A DNA stretch of 64,000 nucleotides, from positions 49,781,535 through 49,845,534 of the forward strand of contig NC_134843.1 of NCBI RefSeq assembly GCF_965363235.1, given 5' to 3'. Positions 36,190-50,800 of the stretch are shown here, piece by piece (the first letter of the stretch is position 1; the number at the start of each line of letters is the position of its first letter). Below the pieces are notes generated by a model, which was not told where the DNA came from, ran no database searches, and worked only from the letters and a program-made list of their open reading frames with translations. This DNA is from Mytilus galloprovincialis (taxonomy: Eukaryota > Mollusca > Bivalvia > Mytilida > Mytilidae). The translations under genes were made by a program, and so were the position numbers.

Positions 36190-38260
36190 AAACAAAAAAA
36201 TATGTAAACAAACCTTTACTATGACACAGTAACACAATGACGGGATGTATAAGTGCAGAGCCTAGCTGGCTTATAAAGTTTCGATTTGTAAACTAGGAAG
36301 ACGTTGATGGGTTCAGAACTTTATCGATACATAAAATGCTTCCCCTTTTCCTAATCTATTGTATTGAACTTTCTGGTGTCTGGAATGTTTAGTGAGGACA
36401 CTCTCTAGCTGCACTGAATTACCTTCTAATGAACAAAAAAATAAATTAAATTTATCTTTCATTTCCCATTGTCAATTTTGAACCTTTCCTGACATGGTTT
36501 GTTGATCGTCTGCTTCCCGGAATTTTAATTTGTCACATGCATGATTATTAGCTCACCCACACACTCTGATTCTTATTATGTGTTGTGCTCTTAACCTGCA
36601 TATGTTCTAGTACATGTGATGATTAGTATCTTGTGTTATAACACAAAACATGGATAGATGAGTATCACGTTAAACATTGAATTGTTTAGGATAATAACAC
36701 AATCTTAAACATGTGCTCATGGCGAGTTCTGTCTTAACTCTCTTTTTAAGGTGTATAAGTTGCAATCATGTTTAAAATAAATGACTGATATTATAAGTAC
36801 TTTAACGAATTCAATTAACAATTCCACGCTATTTCTCGGTTTCTCTGTTTATAACAATACATATCAATACAGGGTATCTTTCAATAAGACAGCAGCCTTC
36901 AAAAACATAAAATAAGAAACGAGATCAACAGTATAGCATACGAATTTCACAAATGAACACATGTGTATACCGTATGTCAGTCTTTATGTTATCTCAACTC
37001 TTCACAATTGATGAAGAACAGATATAGTTAATGACAAAAAAAACAACTGTCATGTCAATTTTCCTTTCTTTTTTGGTGTTTTATGTCTGTTCCTAATAAT
37101 TTAAAAATGTACATTTCTTTGTCAAACATTGGTTCCGTAAATCTTTTTAATGATCATATATACATGTATGCTGTAACAGTTAAAGATTGCTTTACACTGG
37201 AGAAACATAAATAATAAAATTGAAAAAAAGTTGTTTACTAAATTAATACTATGTGTCAATATGAACCAATTTGCACAAATTTTATATCAATAGTTAATTC
37301 AAACAACATTTCGCAAATGAGTTGTGACACATCAAAGCCCCTTTTGGTTAAAACGGATTTCTCTCAAAATAATCAGGTAAACAATATATATACATATAGG
37401 GAGAGAGATAAAGAACAAAAATATCTCTAAATAAATGCAAAAGATTTTATTTATTTTGTTTCAACTTTTTTTTTTTTTAATTTTAAGCTTTTATAACATT
37501 ACCTATATTTTTCCATTGCATTTCCATTTCATTTCGATTTATTTTTTATTGAAAAAAAGCCATTTTAAATAGCATTTTTGTACCTTTAAAATACATTTTC
37601 CTTATAATAAAATTTTGTTATTAAACAAAACCCATCCACTTAAACAATATCTTTCAAATTTATTGTGTCGGCTTTATAGGAAAAGATATTTTATTGATGT
37701 AGACATTCCTGGAATACACCTACGATATGATGGAGTTACTTGGTGCAAGGATTATTATATCAAAACCATTGTTTTGTGACAACATCAGATCTATCGCTAA
37801 ATGACATTTTGGATTACCCCCATTGTTTGTTTTCAATTGCGGAAATACTCGTTCAAAACATGACATCACGTCAATTTCTCATTTCCGGAAGTTCTTGAAA
37901 TGCAATTGTTATTATGCCTTATAAAAACGATAAATAAAAAGCTCTAGAGAACTTGTTTATAATGTATAAAAATTAACAAAATATAAAGCAGAATGGAACT
38001 TTTTAATCTTTTCGTGGATATTTCCTCATAGAGAGTTTTTAGTTTTAAACATGGTATATCATCCGAAACTTCGGAGTCTCTAACATGCAGAAAGGTATAT
38101 CACTGTATTTTTTGTTTACTTTTAATTATCAGTTCATTGCTTCTTTAATATAACACTGCATGTATTGAAAAGAAAATTTACATCACTCGGTTGAATATTT
38201 CGAAAAGAAATGGATCACAGATTTTGTATCCTAGTAATGTGAAATCAGTTTATTAGCTTC
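36190..38260. other. No gene seen; upstream flank of gene 2
   Basis: AT-rich with long T runs (37460-37480). A promoter or leader exon for gene 2 is expected in this direction but not identified. Confidence 0.4.
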
Positions 38261-38265
38261 ATTGT

Positions 38266-38580
38266 ATAAGAAGATGTGGTATGAGGGCCAATGAGACCAG
38301 TCTACATTCAAGTCATAATTTATAAAATTGAACCATTAAAGGTCAAAGTACAGTCTTAAACACCGAATAGCAAGCTATAAAGGGCTCCAAAAATTACTGA
38401 TTCAAAAGGGAAAACAAACGGTTGAATCTATATGAAATACGCTAAACGCGAAACACTTATGAAACACATCAACAAACAACAGCTACTGAACATCATATTC
38501 CTGACTTGAGACAGGGGCACACAATTGCACCTGGTTTAAATGGTACCAAACCTTCACTCTTATCTGAAAAAATAGTGTAA
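38266..38580 (+). repeat. Interspersed repeat family A, variant copy upstream of gene 2
   Basis: agaagatgtggtatgagggc, ccaatgagaccag, gtcaaagtacagtctt, caagctataaagggc, caacagctactgaacatc and cctgacttgagacagg mark it. It ends about 270 bp before the first recognised exon of gene 2. Confidence 0.6.
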
Positions 38581-38850
38581 CATCACAACAAAGAAAGATA
38601 CACTATAAAATGTCAATTGCAATGGCTTTACTCTTTGCAATCAAATTCACTCTTCCCTTTGTTTTGTTTTTGTTTTGTTTTTTGGTATACTGTTTCAAAA
38701 CAATAACTGATGTCTTTTAGTCTTTTAGTTTTTGATTTGAACATGAGAGAACATTCAATTTCCGCTTAACATTTGAAGAAGAACATATTTTCCGTTGACC
38801 GCTATATAAAATAAAAAAAACCCGCTTTTATTTTCTTCTATTCCCTGCAG

Positions 38851-41800
38851 AGGTTTGTAGTATTTTACGGAAACCAGACAGAATACATACAAATCATACC
38901 GTGTTGGTATGATAATGAAACACTGGAGCTGGGTTTTTACATCTTCACTCACTGTAGTTGCAGGATTTCTATTAGGTAAACATATCATTTATTTAGACAA
39001 TAGTAGTTTAACGTTGTACAAATCCCATAATTCGATTTGGAATTCAAGTTAAAAAATACTTGTTGAAGGAATTGCATGGACTTTAAAAGGATACCGGTGT
39101 GTCATCAGGATACGAATCTCCTGCTATGCATGCATCGTAATTTATCAAACGATGCATTTAAAAGTGAATTTCTGTGTATAAAATACCACAAATCATGTAG
39201 CATCATAATGTCGAAAACAAAAAGATGCAATGAGACTGTCCAATTTTAAAACGAGATATATCAGTAAAAAAATAAAAATAATTAAAAAAAACCACAAAAA
39301 ATACAAATCCCTCCCACACAAACCCAACAGACACTTAATATCTAGACAAAACAAAGGGTATTTTGATAAATGATAAATTTAATGATGTGATCTTTATGAA
39401 TATATGAAGTTAAGGAAATGTGGTATGTGGTATGTTTGCCAAATATAAAAAAAAAATTCCACCAAAGTTTATAAAAAGTGGATGTATGCAAAGATATAAC
39501 AAAAGATGATGATTGATAATGAGACAACTCTCCATCAGAAATCAAGTGATATCATAGAAGTCAACAGCTGAAGATCAAAGTCTGCTTTAAAGGGCGTAAT
39601 AATACAAAACAAATCGATTAAGAAAACTAACGGCCTGATTCATGTACAAAAAATTAACGAAAAACAAATATGCTATACAGAAAAAAACCCGACTAAATAA
39701 CAGAATCCCGACTTAAAACAGGCACATACAGAGGGTTGTAGAGTCAAAATAAATTTCGGGGGCTTCACTGATGCCCTGACCTGGGACAATGATGAAACAG
39801 CAAAACATATGAACAAAGTACAAAAATCAATTGAATTTTAGGACTTAATTCATGAAAGCACACTTTCGAGTAAAAAAAACCCACACAGACTGGACACTGT
39901 AAGGTATTTATACATCCCCATTACAAAAAAGACAACAAGTACAGACTTGAAAGTACTCGCAGTTACAACAGCTACTTCAAAGCCAATAACAACTAATAAA
40001 AAAACCTGTATCTAAGATGTACTTAGGTCAGGTTTTGGAATTTGTGTCAGATATTCGGACTTCGTGGTGTTTTTCCATACGTTACAAGGTAACATATTTT
40101 TCCCCATAACACCCATTTATCTTTTCATATAAGACTAAGTAGCTCATAAAAGGTCATTTAACACAATTAAACCAGTTTCTTCATTTCCATTTTTTTTATA
40201 TTTGAGACCCAAATAATACCGATGAAATATAAAGAAAAAAGTCCAAGTCAGCCTTTTGGCGATATATTTCATAAATAAAATATCTCGAAAAGGAGATTCA
40301 TGACCTATCAATATATATTTTTAGCTTATTATGATCCTTAACAAATACTGTATAATATAATATCAATTTTAAATTCTTGATTTATTTAATATACCTAAGA
40401 TCATAAAATGCAATAAAACCCTTATGGTATTGACTTGTTATCTAGGTCTTCTAAAGTTAATCGGTACTTTTGATATTTCAAACAACGCAGTAAGCGAAGT
40501 TCTCATTATTTTTTATCTTATGCACTCAATGTCCATATGTCAGTATATTATTATCAAACATATTAGTTTAAGCATGATGTGTTTCTATTTGACCATATTT
40601 GTCAAAAAAACCTTTATGTTTAAAAGTACATTTGTAAGATATGTCGTATGAATCAACTGTAAAATTAGGTCAACCAAAATTGTACAATTATAACAGAGAA
40701 AGATAGCTCCAATTCGAATTTGTTTATTCGAATACAGTTCATTGTTTTATTTTGAATTCACATAATTTCAGCATACTCCACAGCAACCTTGGAAGGACAT
40801 TAAGATAGGAAATGCAAGCCCTTGTTATCAGCTGATGATAATGAATTAACAATCATTGGTCTGCATGTCATATTTGTTTAAAAGTTTCATTTCAAATACA
40901 AATGTCCATTAATATTGCAAAAAATAAATTGTTGTACTTGGCCTGTTCTTATTTCTCTTCTTGACAAGTGTTTCTAGCTGTTTAACCCTACCCTTAATTC
41001 CATACCACATATCAAGCTTTGAAATGTCTTGATATGACAAAATGTTAAATAATCCAAACGAAAGAACTAACAGGCAGATTAATGTACAGTGCAACAAACA
41101 AAAAATAAACATGATCAACAGCAACATAGATAACGACAACGACAACGGAAGAGATATATTTTCTGCAGTCGTTTAATCCAAAAACAGTACACACATTTTA
41201 CGATAATCTTCAAACGGTTTATATGATTGCCTTTGTTGTTTTTGGACAGTTTCGAGTGGTTTAAATTTGATAAAATTATAATTTGTGTTTTTATGTTTTT
41301 CAAATGTTGGCTTAATAACTTTAAAACTTCTTAGGTTTTCGGAAGCGGTAAAGATGCTCCTCTGTTCCAATAAAATGTACGCCCTATTTATTCTACATAT
41401 TGCTTACCATACTTTCAATGGTTTGGTTTAACCAACAAGATAAATGAGGCTTAGAAATTTCAAGTCACAGGAAAATTAGATAAAAAAAACCTCCCGTTCT
41501 CAGTTGGTCTCAGAGTATTATGAAAAGTGAAAAGGCATCATCTTATGTGTACCAACAATAACAACAGCTACAATCTCAGAAAATTTTCAGTGATGGGCGC
41601 TAATGTTTGTTAAGAAAATTGTGTTATGAGCGCATATATATATTCGTGAATTCGTACCGTTTCGTAATACATTATCAAGCTATTTCTATGATATCGTATG
41701 TATCATAAGTAGATAAAAAGAAGGTACAAATTGATTTTCTCTATTGTCCCTCAAACAGATGAATTTAATCTTCCACGAGTTTTACTTGCAGGGGCATTTA

Positions 41801-44800
41801 TCGATACAGATTTGTTTCCAGATGAAGGAAGCTCTGTCATTTTGAATTGTTCCTATACAGGGCTTTGGTCTTGGGTTGGTCCAAATCGATCTTCTACTTC
41901 TTCCGAAAAAGGCAAAGATGACACAATGCCTTTTACAGATGGATGTGATTTGAATCCTCAGTTAAATGAAACAAACTTAAACGTTATTCGTTACAATATT
42001 ACTAACCAATGTTCCTTAGAAATAAATAATTTCTCTAGAATTGACGAAGGTACATACATATGTCAGAGCGTCAAGTTAATAGTTCACATTTTTAACGTTT
42101 ACATAAAAAGTAAGTATCAATGTTTTATCATTTGTATGAATAGGACAAATAACAGTTATACAAACAAGAACTAATTTTAATATTATAGCAATTACAAATG
42201 TTTTGAACTCCGCGATTAAAACTATACTGCAGAATCAAATTAAATGGAAAATCGTTAATTTTTCTTGATGTAAATAACTTGAGCAATTTCGTTAAGTTAT
42301 CAGAAAAGTACATTTACCATCAATGTTATCTTATTCAAGAAAAAACAATATACAAAGAAAACGTTAAAATAATTCTTAAAAGGCATAAAACAAACAATTA
42401 TTTTCTCATGTCTAATATGCGAAAACATACAAACTAAATTACGATAAACATATCTGCTAAAATAAAAAGCATTACATTTTTATTTCTTATGTACAGGGTT
42501 ACCATCCAACTTGACAATAGCCACTGATAATGAGAATCGAAATTTGACAGTTGTCGAAGGACAAAATATCAGTATATTGTGCCAGGTTCACAGTGGAAGG
42601 CCAACAGAAACAGTTAAATTGATTATAAATGACAAGATAAGGGGAAATGGATCAAGATATACGTTTACTCCTCAAAAGTCCGACAACAATGCATCGGTTA
42701 TATGTGAAGCGAATAGCAAAATAATGGAGTTTCCTCTGGTGAAAAAAACTCGATTAAATGTTCATTGTAAGTAAGTTGAACGTATTTTATTTTATTAAGT
42801 GACAATAAAAATAAATGAATATGTTGTCAATTGAGTAATTATTGCTTTAGGTTTTTTTAACAGTTATAAAAAAGCTTGATTATAATACAGAGATTAAATC
42901 TTATTATGTACTTTTGATATAAAAAAGCTGCATAAAGAAAGGGGACAACTTTTCTATTTTAGTTAAACCAACTAGTGTGTGTACACTAGAACCCGAACAG
43001 CCGATAGAAGATAGGCATGCACAATTATGTTGTGTAGTTGAAAGTAATCCAACATCGAATTTTACATGGACTATGGCTATTGAAAAAATTCTACGACCTT
43101 ATGAAACAAACAGGAGTTGTCTGGTTTGGTCTCATATTAACCGGACATATGATGGACTTTATGGTTTCCTAGCTGAAAATTATTTAGGCTACTTTAATTT
43201 AACAATGAAGGTCCAAGTTGTTTGTAAGTATATTTTGTACTTGTACTTATCATGAGTGTACTTAATTATTTGGTGTCATCAAGTGTTTACAGAATTTAAC
43301 AGCGGCATGTAAAATAAATACACCACTACGTAAAATTCCTTACGCACCTGATTACGCCGAGAAAACGACTTCATTTCTTATAAAGCGTTCATGTACATGT
43401 ACTCATATTCATTCCGGGGTTGCAATAGAATGCTTATGAAGGACTTCAACTACATCATTAAGGGGTTGTCAATTAATATATATATTAAAAATTTTCTTTA
43501 TTTTCGGGAAGTGGGAAATAAAAAATTGTTGACTTCTGATTTTCTGAAAAATTACTTTGAACTCTGCAAAAAAAAAAGTACAAGTTTTTTTTTTTTAATT
43601 CTATTTTTTTAAACCCGGATGAACCGGTTAGGTGTAAATATTAACACCTAGGAAATTGACTAAAAAACTGCAGGATTATTGCTTTATAATATGATATGTA
43701 GTTATCTTGGTTTAATCAGAGGTGTCCAGAATTTAACACCAATGTGGAAAGTGCATATACCCTGTGGCCAGCGTTCCTTTACCCTTCGTTATACAGGAAT
43801 GTGAAAAATGAAAAATCTAACAAAGTTGAGGTGTTTTTTTTTAATCCAGGGTAATAAACCGGTGATAACATAATTCTTGCTTGAATAGAAATACATGTAT
43901 TGTTAGTTACTTTGAGGTCTCTCGATGAGTATTCAATTGAATGATCCACTTTTTAGATGTAAAACCTACTCCACGTTCCTTACAATGAAACTCAATCAAG
44001 TTGTAAACGTAGAATACTTCTCTTAAAAAGTGAGAATGGAAATGGGAATGTGTCAAAGAGACAACAACCCTACCATAGAGCAGACAACAGCCGAAGGCCA
44101 CCAATGGGTCTTTAAAATGCAGCGAGAAACTCCCGCACCCGGAGGAGTCCTTCATCTGGCTCCTTAACAAATTTGTATACTAGTTCAGTGATAATGGACG
44201 TCATGCTAAACCAAAATATACACAAGAAACTCAATTAAAAATCATACAAGACTAACAAAGGCCAGAGGCTTCAGACAGGCGCAAAAAAAACCTCCCCTAT
44301 ACCTCTTGCCAATGTAGAAAAAACAAACACACAACAATACGTACAGTAAAACCCAGTTAAAAAAAGTCCGAGTCCGATGTCAGAATAGGTAACAAGAGAA
44401 ACTAAACAACATGAACAATACGACAATAGTACATAAATTATCAAAGGACTACTAGCAGTTACTGACATGTCTGTTTATCTAGTATTTTATTAGTGCCTTG
44501 TCCTGGAAATAGAACTTCATTGAATTACTATCTGTATAGATAACTCGCATTTAGTTGAAATAATTTGTAATGAGGAATTAATTAATACAATGCGACAGTC
44601 ATATTTTAGTAAAAAAACGACTTTATTGTGTAACGATTTGGAATGGTATGCTAAAACGAATGTTTCAACTGTTACAGAATTCCAATTGACCTCACACTGT
44701 TGTAGTGGAAGACATTATCAAAACAAGACAATGCGAAAATTGTGCAAATCATAAAACAAGCATGAAAATAAGCACACGAAGTTTCATCAATATATACTTC

Positions 44801-47800
44801 TTTTTTATAAACAAATGCCAGCCATAAAAAACCAACATCTTTTTCTTAAATGGCTTTTGTTTCCAGTTCAAAACTTTTCTTTGATCTTTTTTTTTGTTAA
44901 AAACTATCAGAAAGTGGTTACCTTCCTTACATGCACGTATTAAAAAAATCACACAAAAAAACATAAACTAATGACATACTCCTTTATTTTCATTTCAATA
45001 TAATTGGTTTCTTTATAACATTTTTCAAGGTTATGCTACACATGCGTTTAACAGTTTAAACGCTAAAAATGTTGTCACTCCAATGGATGGAGCATCGGAC
45101 TGTATGTACATGCAACATCAACGAACCCAGTTGAATCCCGTTAAAAAAGAGCAGGGTTTGATCCTCGGCCTCTTAACAGTATTTTCCAAATATTTCTACA
45201 GCGGCTTTTAGAAATGGTTTAATTTAAAAAGAAATATTATGTTTTTAAAACGTTTATCTAGCCGAACAATACTTTATTCCAGAGATAGATTAACGCCATA
45301 TTTAGACACATACCAATGCAAATGTCAACGGAAATTTGCACATGGAATCTATGTATAGTTAGATATACAAACAATTTACAAAATTTCTTATTTTTGCATT
45401 GAAAAGGACCTTTTGAGAGTTAATTCTATGTTGTTTTTTTTTTTAAAGCAGTACGGGTATTATGGAGTGAATCTTTGTTTATCTATTGCTTAAAAGGCAT
45501 ATTACGTTTAAAATTCAATGAAAAATTTGAAATAAAGTACTTTACAAAGCACGAAACAATGCACGAAACCAGTTTGATAATGCTGTATTAACACGTACAT
45601 TTCATAAAAAGTCATCATTCATTTGCATTCGTAAATACATGTATTATGTGTCTTAACGTAATCAGGAGTGTACATAATTTAACACTGGTGTTTAAAATTT
45701 GTACATCCTGAGGAACATCTAAAGGTCCTGTGCATTTACAACACCCTTGTAGCATTCCGTACACCACTGATTACACTAACATAACGAATCTATTTTTTTT
45801 TTATTTTACTTCCGTTTACTTTTTCGGGTGAAAAAAATAAATCTTATGACAAACTTCCACTTAACATTTTTCAACAACAACTCTTGCCATTGGACGAATG
45901 TTTGGCTTTGTGGGTTGTTAAAGTACGGAGCTACGTTCGGTCAGAACCGGTGTATAGAATATGTTCTACGCTCATTGAATGTTGAGAATCCTTGCAACAG
46001 GTCTTTGAAGGGTTTGGACGTGGCCTGTTGTATGGCAAAATGTCTGTCCATATCCAATATACGCACATTTTCAGTGGCAGTCTTAATGTCCTGACTTTTC
46101 TTCCGAAAGTCCTCTTGTACAGGACCTACTTATTAGATTTACAGTTAATTGTTCTACATATGCAGGACACATTTTTCCTTTGATAATTTAAAAACAATTA
46201 AATAGAGGCTTAGGTTTCACTCTATCAGGAAAAGCAGATCTTAGATGGATTAAGTTATTTAATCAGGTCTTTTTGGTCACATCGCATAAAGTTATAAAAT
46301 ATTGTTTTCATTTCCTATTACATATTCTAGTCAATTCAAACGTCACAGGTCTACAAATGCAGCATTTATATTGTAGATGCACCTGTATTTATTGGTGATG
46401 ATATTATTCGATATGCAAAAATTGGTAAAGTTATAAGCATTTCAGCTGTATTTTTCGATATACATGACACACACATTAATGCTTCTATCGAACCGAGAAT
46501 GAATGTAATTAAAAAAATCGAAATCAGATGGGTTAAAGAATGGAGGATTTTACATGGGTCAAATATGACACTGAACGCTTCCGAAGTATATTTTCAAGTA
46601 GATCTGATGACACGGAAAGAATTTAAAGTCTACATTCTTACAGTCTGCAACTCATATGGATGCAGAGATATCAAAGTGGATATACGAATTGAGACCTCCA
46701 AAATTCAAGGTATGCTTTTGAGTATGTCGTTACATGTAGATGATTTGTGTGTCATTAACATTAATTTTGTCAATTGTATGATTATTTTAGTATGTTAAGT
46801 AATATTGGTTATCAGACGAATAACCAATAGTACTAGCAAAATAGTATACAGAATGGGAATAGGAAATGAGTCATACAGAAAACAACCATACCAAAGAGCA
46901 GAACACAGCCAAAGGTCACCAATGGGTCTTCAACGCAACTAGAAACCCACACACGAAGGCGGACTTCAGCTGACCCTTAAACAATAATGTGTACCAGTTT
47001 ACTCACACAACTGTATTTTTACATCTTCACATGATATTTCGACAGAATATTTTCCTTCCATCTATACACAATCCAAATTGCAACGAATTTTACAATCATC
47101 TTAAAAAAGTATTGAAAGAGGTCGTTTTAAAGATACGTAAAGAGTAATATCGTGTGAAAACGAAACATATCCAACAATATCATACAGGTTCCATGGATAT
47201 GAATGCATTTAAGAATTGAATGCTGCTTTTTGTAAATTTATTGGGGTGTAAGAGCGTTGACCGAAGTACATTTTGTATGAAGCGCGGAAGCGCTTCATAC
47301 TTAAAATGTGCGCACGGTCAACGCTTTTACACCCCTATAAAGTTACAAAAAGAAGCATTCAATACCTATAATTACATTGTTTAGCTAGTATGACCCGACA
47401 ATAATTATTGTTCGTTCAAAGTTCACATTTAGGATTTTGTATATTTTTATAAATGTTAGCTTTTTATTATTATTCCGAGTCCGGATTGCGTTTTAATAAT
47501 TTATTAGTTTATTGTATTTTACGCTATTCAAAAGTTACTTGTATTTTACACTTAACTATAATCCTTTCATTCAGATTAATTATCAAAGATTTATATCCGT
47601 CTTTAAGATAAAAGGTTCTGTAAAAAGAACATAGATAATTTGACACTAAGTGATAACTGCCGAAAGCCTTTCTTGACAAACTTATACGAAGCATGTTTTT
47701 AATCCGTAATCCCCGCTTTCGGCAAAACGCGAATTAATATCATTTGATAAAAATATATTTGATTGGTTCATTTTCCGTATGTCAATCAGTCTTTTGAATA

Positions 47801-50800
47801 TGCATTTTATATTTGTTTGTATGTTGTTATTCAGTTATGTTTTAATATTAAAAATATATGGATGTGAAATAAATATGTAAACTTTCTAGCGACTTGGACT
47901 TTATCTCAACTACCGCTAGTTTTCCTCCAGAAACTAACTAATATGACAGAGGTGACCAACAACCTGGTCATACTAGGATCATGAAAACACGATTTTTATC
48001 AAGTTTTCATTTAATTCACCTGTGAACTTTATTGTGGGACCTCGTGTCATCATGAATGATAAATTTTATTGTCTAATGCAATTGTTTCCGGAATAGCACG
48101 TGATGTGCAGTAAGTCAATCAGAATAACGTATTATATGAAACATACATCTCATGTAATTATACAGAAATGAAAATTATACACCGATGAGACATCATCCGA
48201 ATGACAAAAAAACACCTCCAAAAAAAACCCCAAAATACACAAAAACATAACATAGCAACACATAGAGAGAACGTAATGTCTTCAACAAAAGACAAGGCAG
48301 GCCTTGGTTTAGTAAGATATACCGATCGTCTGAATAATGCCTAAAACACTGGTTTAAAACTTTTCTACTAAAGAATATCAATACATGAAGACAACTCTTT
48401 ACTGAAATTTCCTAATAAGTTATACTTCTGAGAGCTATCTTTTTTTTTTTTATAGAAAAAGTGATAGTCAATACAGTGTGTAACAATATTTCTATACATA
48501 TCAACTTTTAATTAACGCCATTTTTTATACATATATTATGTTTTTGAAAATGCTTACTTCATGTAGGAATTACTAGAAGTAAATACCTAGACGTAGAAAC
48601 AGTTTTTGCAGCATTAGCAGTTTTGTCTGTTCTAGGAATTGGAATGGTTGGTGCATTTTTAATATGGAAAAGAGGTAAAACTATAATATGAATAGTGACC
48701 TTTAAAGCGATACATTTCTGATTTTGATTTAACGCAGTCATAGTAGTCTAAATCTCTGGTTGTTTTATTTCGTAGGTTTGGTGTATATATTTCTCTCTCT
48801 CCAAATTTAATGAGAAAAATGTAGCAGCAAACTATAAAAAAAGTCATATATAAGTCAACGTTTGTTATTAAAAATTTCCCCTTATTTGATAATAGTGAAT
48901 CAACAAAACTATCAATGCCACAGATACTATCAAAAATCTGTTATCTTAAAAAATGTATGTAATCACAACAATATTTATTATGACCAAATAAAATCACTGA
49001 CAGGGTTTCGAACTTATGAAAGCTACAGGAGTAGGTAGACATAGATGTTCGGTCATTGAATCTAGTTGTTGTACACTATCGGTCAGTACATTCGCCAAAC
49101 GTAATATAAAAATCAGGGCAGAAAGTTTATTGTACTGGTAAAATATGTATACATTAAAGCATCGACGTAACTGAATTTTACTCAATAATACCGTAAGATG
49201 TATCAGAAATACACGTATCACATGAAAATACATTAAAGGTGAACAGAAAGGCAAAACATACATGTTTATGCTTACATATAACAGTTTAACCTTAATTTTG
49301 ACAATTTGATTCAATTTTACAGTCAGAACAAACAAAGATACAAGCACACCTAGGTAAGAAAAAGGTTTTTATGCATACTTTAAATGCGTAAGGCTCTGAT
49401 AAATGATTATATACTATCAATGAGAGGAACATAGGTATTTCTTTTAACAATATCTAATAATAAACATTGTAGAATCTTTGAACCTTTGATAACTATTAAC
49501 ACCACTTGGTCGATGTCGCTATTGGTGGACGTTTCATCACCGAGGGTATCACCAGCCCAGTTGTCAGCACTTCGGTGTTGAAATGAATATTGGTTTTGTG
49601 GTCGTTTTTTTTGCTTTAAATATTTTCTGTTTACAAAACTTTGATTTTTTCATGCAAAAGAATAAGGATTTTTTTAGCCTAGGACTAAATTACCTCAGCC
49701 GTATTTGGCACTTTTCGGAACTTTGGATCCTCAATACTCTTCAACTGTTTACATGTTTGGCTTTATAATTATTTTGATGTGAGCGTCACTGATGAGTCTT
49801 ATGAGGACGAAACGTGCGTCTGGCATACTAAATTATAATCTTGGTACCTTTGATAACCACTTAATCATTGTAAAAATCCTTGCACAGAGATTTTGTCAGC
49901 AATATTCTGTATGTAATAAGGACTACATGATAGTTGGACTAATATTGTTGTATGTTTACTTTCAGTCAAACAGGGGATTTAGATGTAGACACAGAAGGTA
50001 CATGAAAAGGGACACAAGCTATGAGATAAGGAAACAATTGAAATTATACAATTTATTTTAATCATTAATCAAAGTGAAATAGTAAAACAAAGATTTGCTT
50101 TTAGCAGCCAATTTGATCCAGTTTTGTCTAGAGATGCATTGCTAACAAATGTCTTACTGGCAATTGATTTATTTAACATGGCAACCTTAAAAGTGAAACA
50201 AGGGTGGATGAGGTTTTGATTGAAAAGAGCTACAACAACTCATTCTTGTACAGGAAAAAACGAGTGTTAAAATAATGTTGAAACCTAAAATATCAAATCA
50301 AATAGACTTTAAAAATTGAACAAAAACAACACGTTTGATAATTTCTTGCATCCGACGCACTTTTCTGGATTTACTTTCATCAGGAACGCTCAAAGCCAAA
50401 CATTTGCACGATTTTGCTATCTATTTATATCTATGTTTATGTTTATGACGGGTTATATAATCGTCAATTGTATTCGGGAGGTCCCCTCCATGGTTAATCA
50501 GTTGGTGTCTAGACTAAAATAATCATGATATACTGATACTTAATATTGTGTGCATGCATTGCAATTTGTTTATTTCAATAATTTTTTATATACGTTTTAG
50601 TATGTTATAAGTCAATATGATAATACAAGTCAAATCGGTGAACAAGAATTTAACAGCGAGTGCCAATGCAATTATTTTTTAAATACTTCCTGCTAAGAGT
50701 TTCAATGTGTTCCTGAAACATAGTTTTTCGTAATATTGAAATTAGCATAGTACTGCATGCAGTATAACAATCAAATTTATAAATATTGTCAAACAGGTTT

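Noticed and set aside
45076..45180. tRNA gene
   Set aside because: A-box-like and weak B-box-like sequence without acceptor or anticodon stems.
45828..46183. Two overlapping + ORFs, and a minus reading with KRTFGRKVRTLRLPLKMC
   Set aside because: Looks like a dispersed repeat within the intron; frames break and no known family is recognised.
46320..46376. Earlier acceptor at 46330 for the fourth Ig exon of gene 2
   Set aside because: Using it puts a stop codon in frame before the domain; the acceptor at 46376 keeps phase 1 and an open exon.
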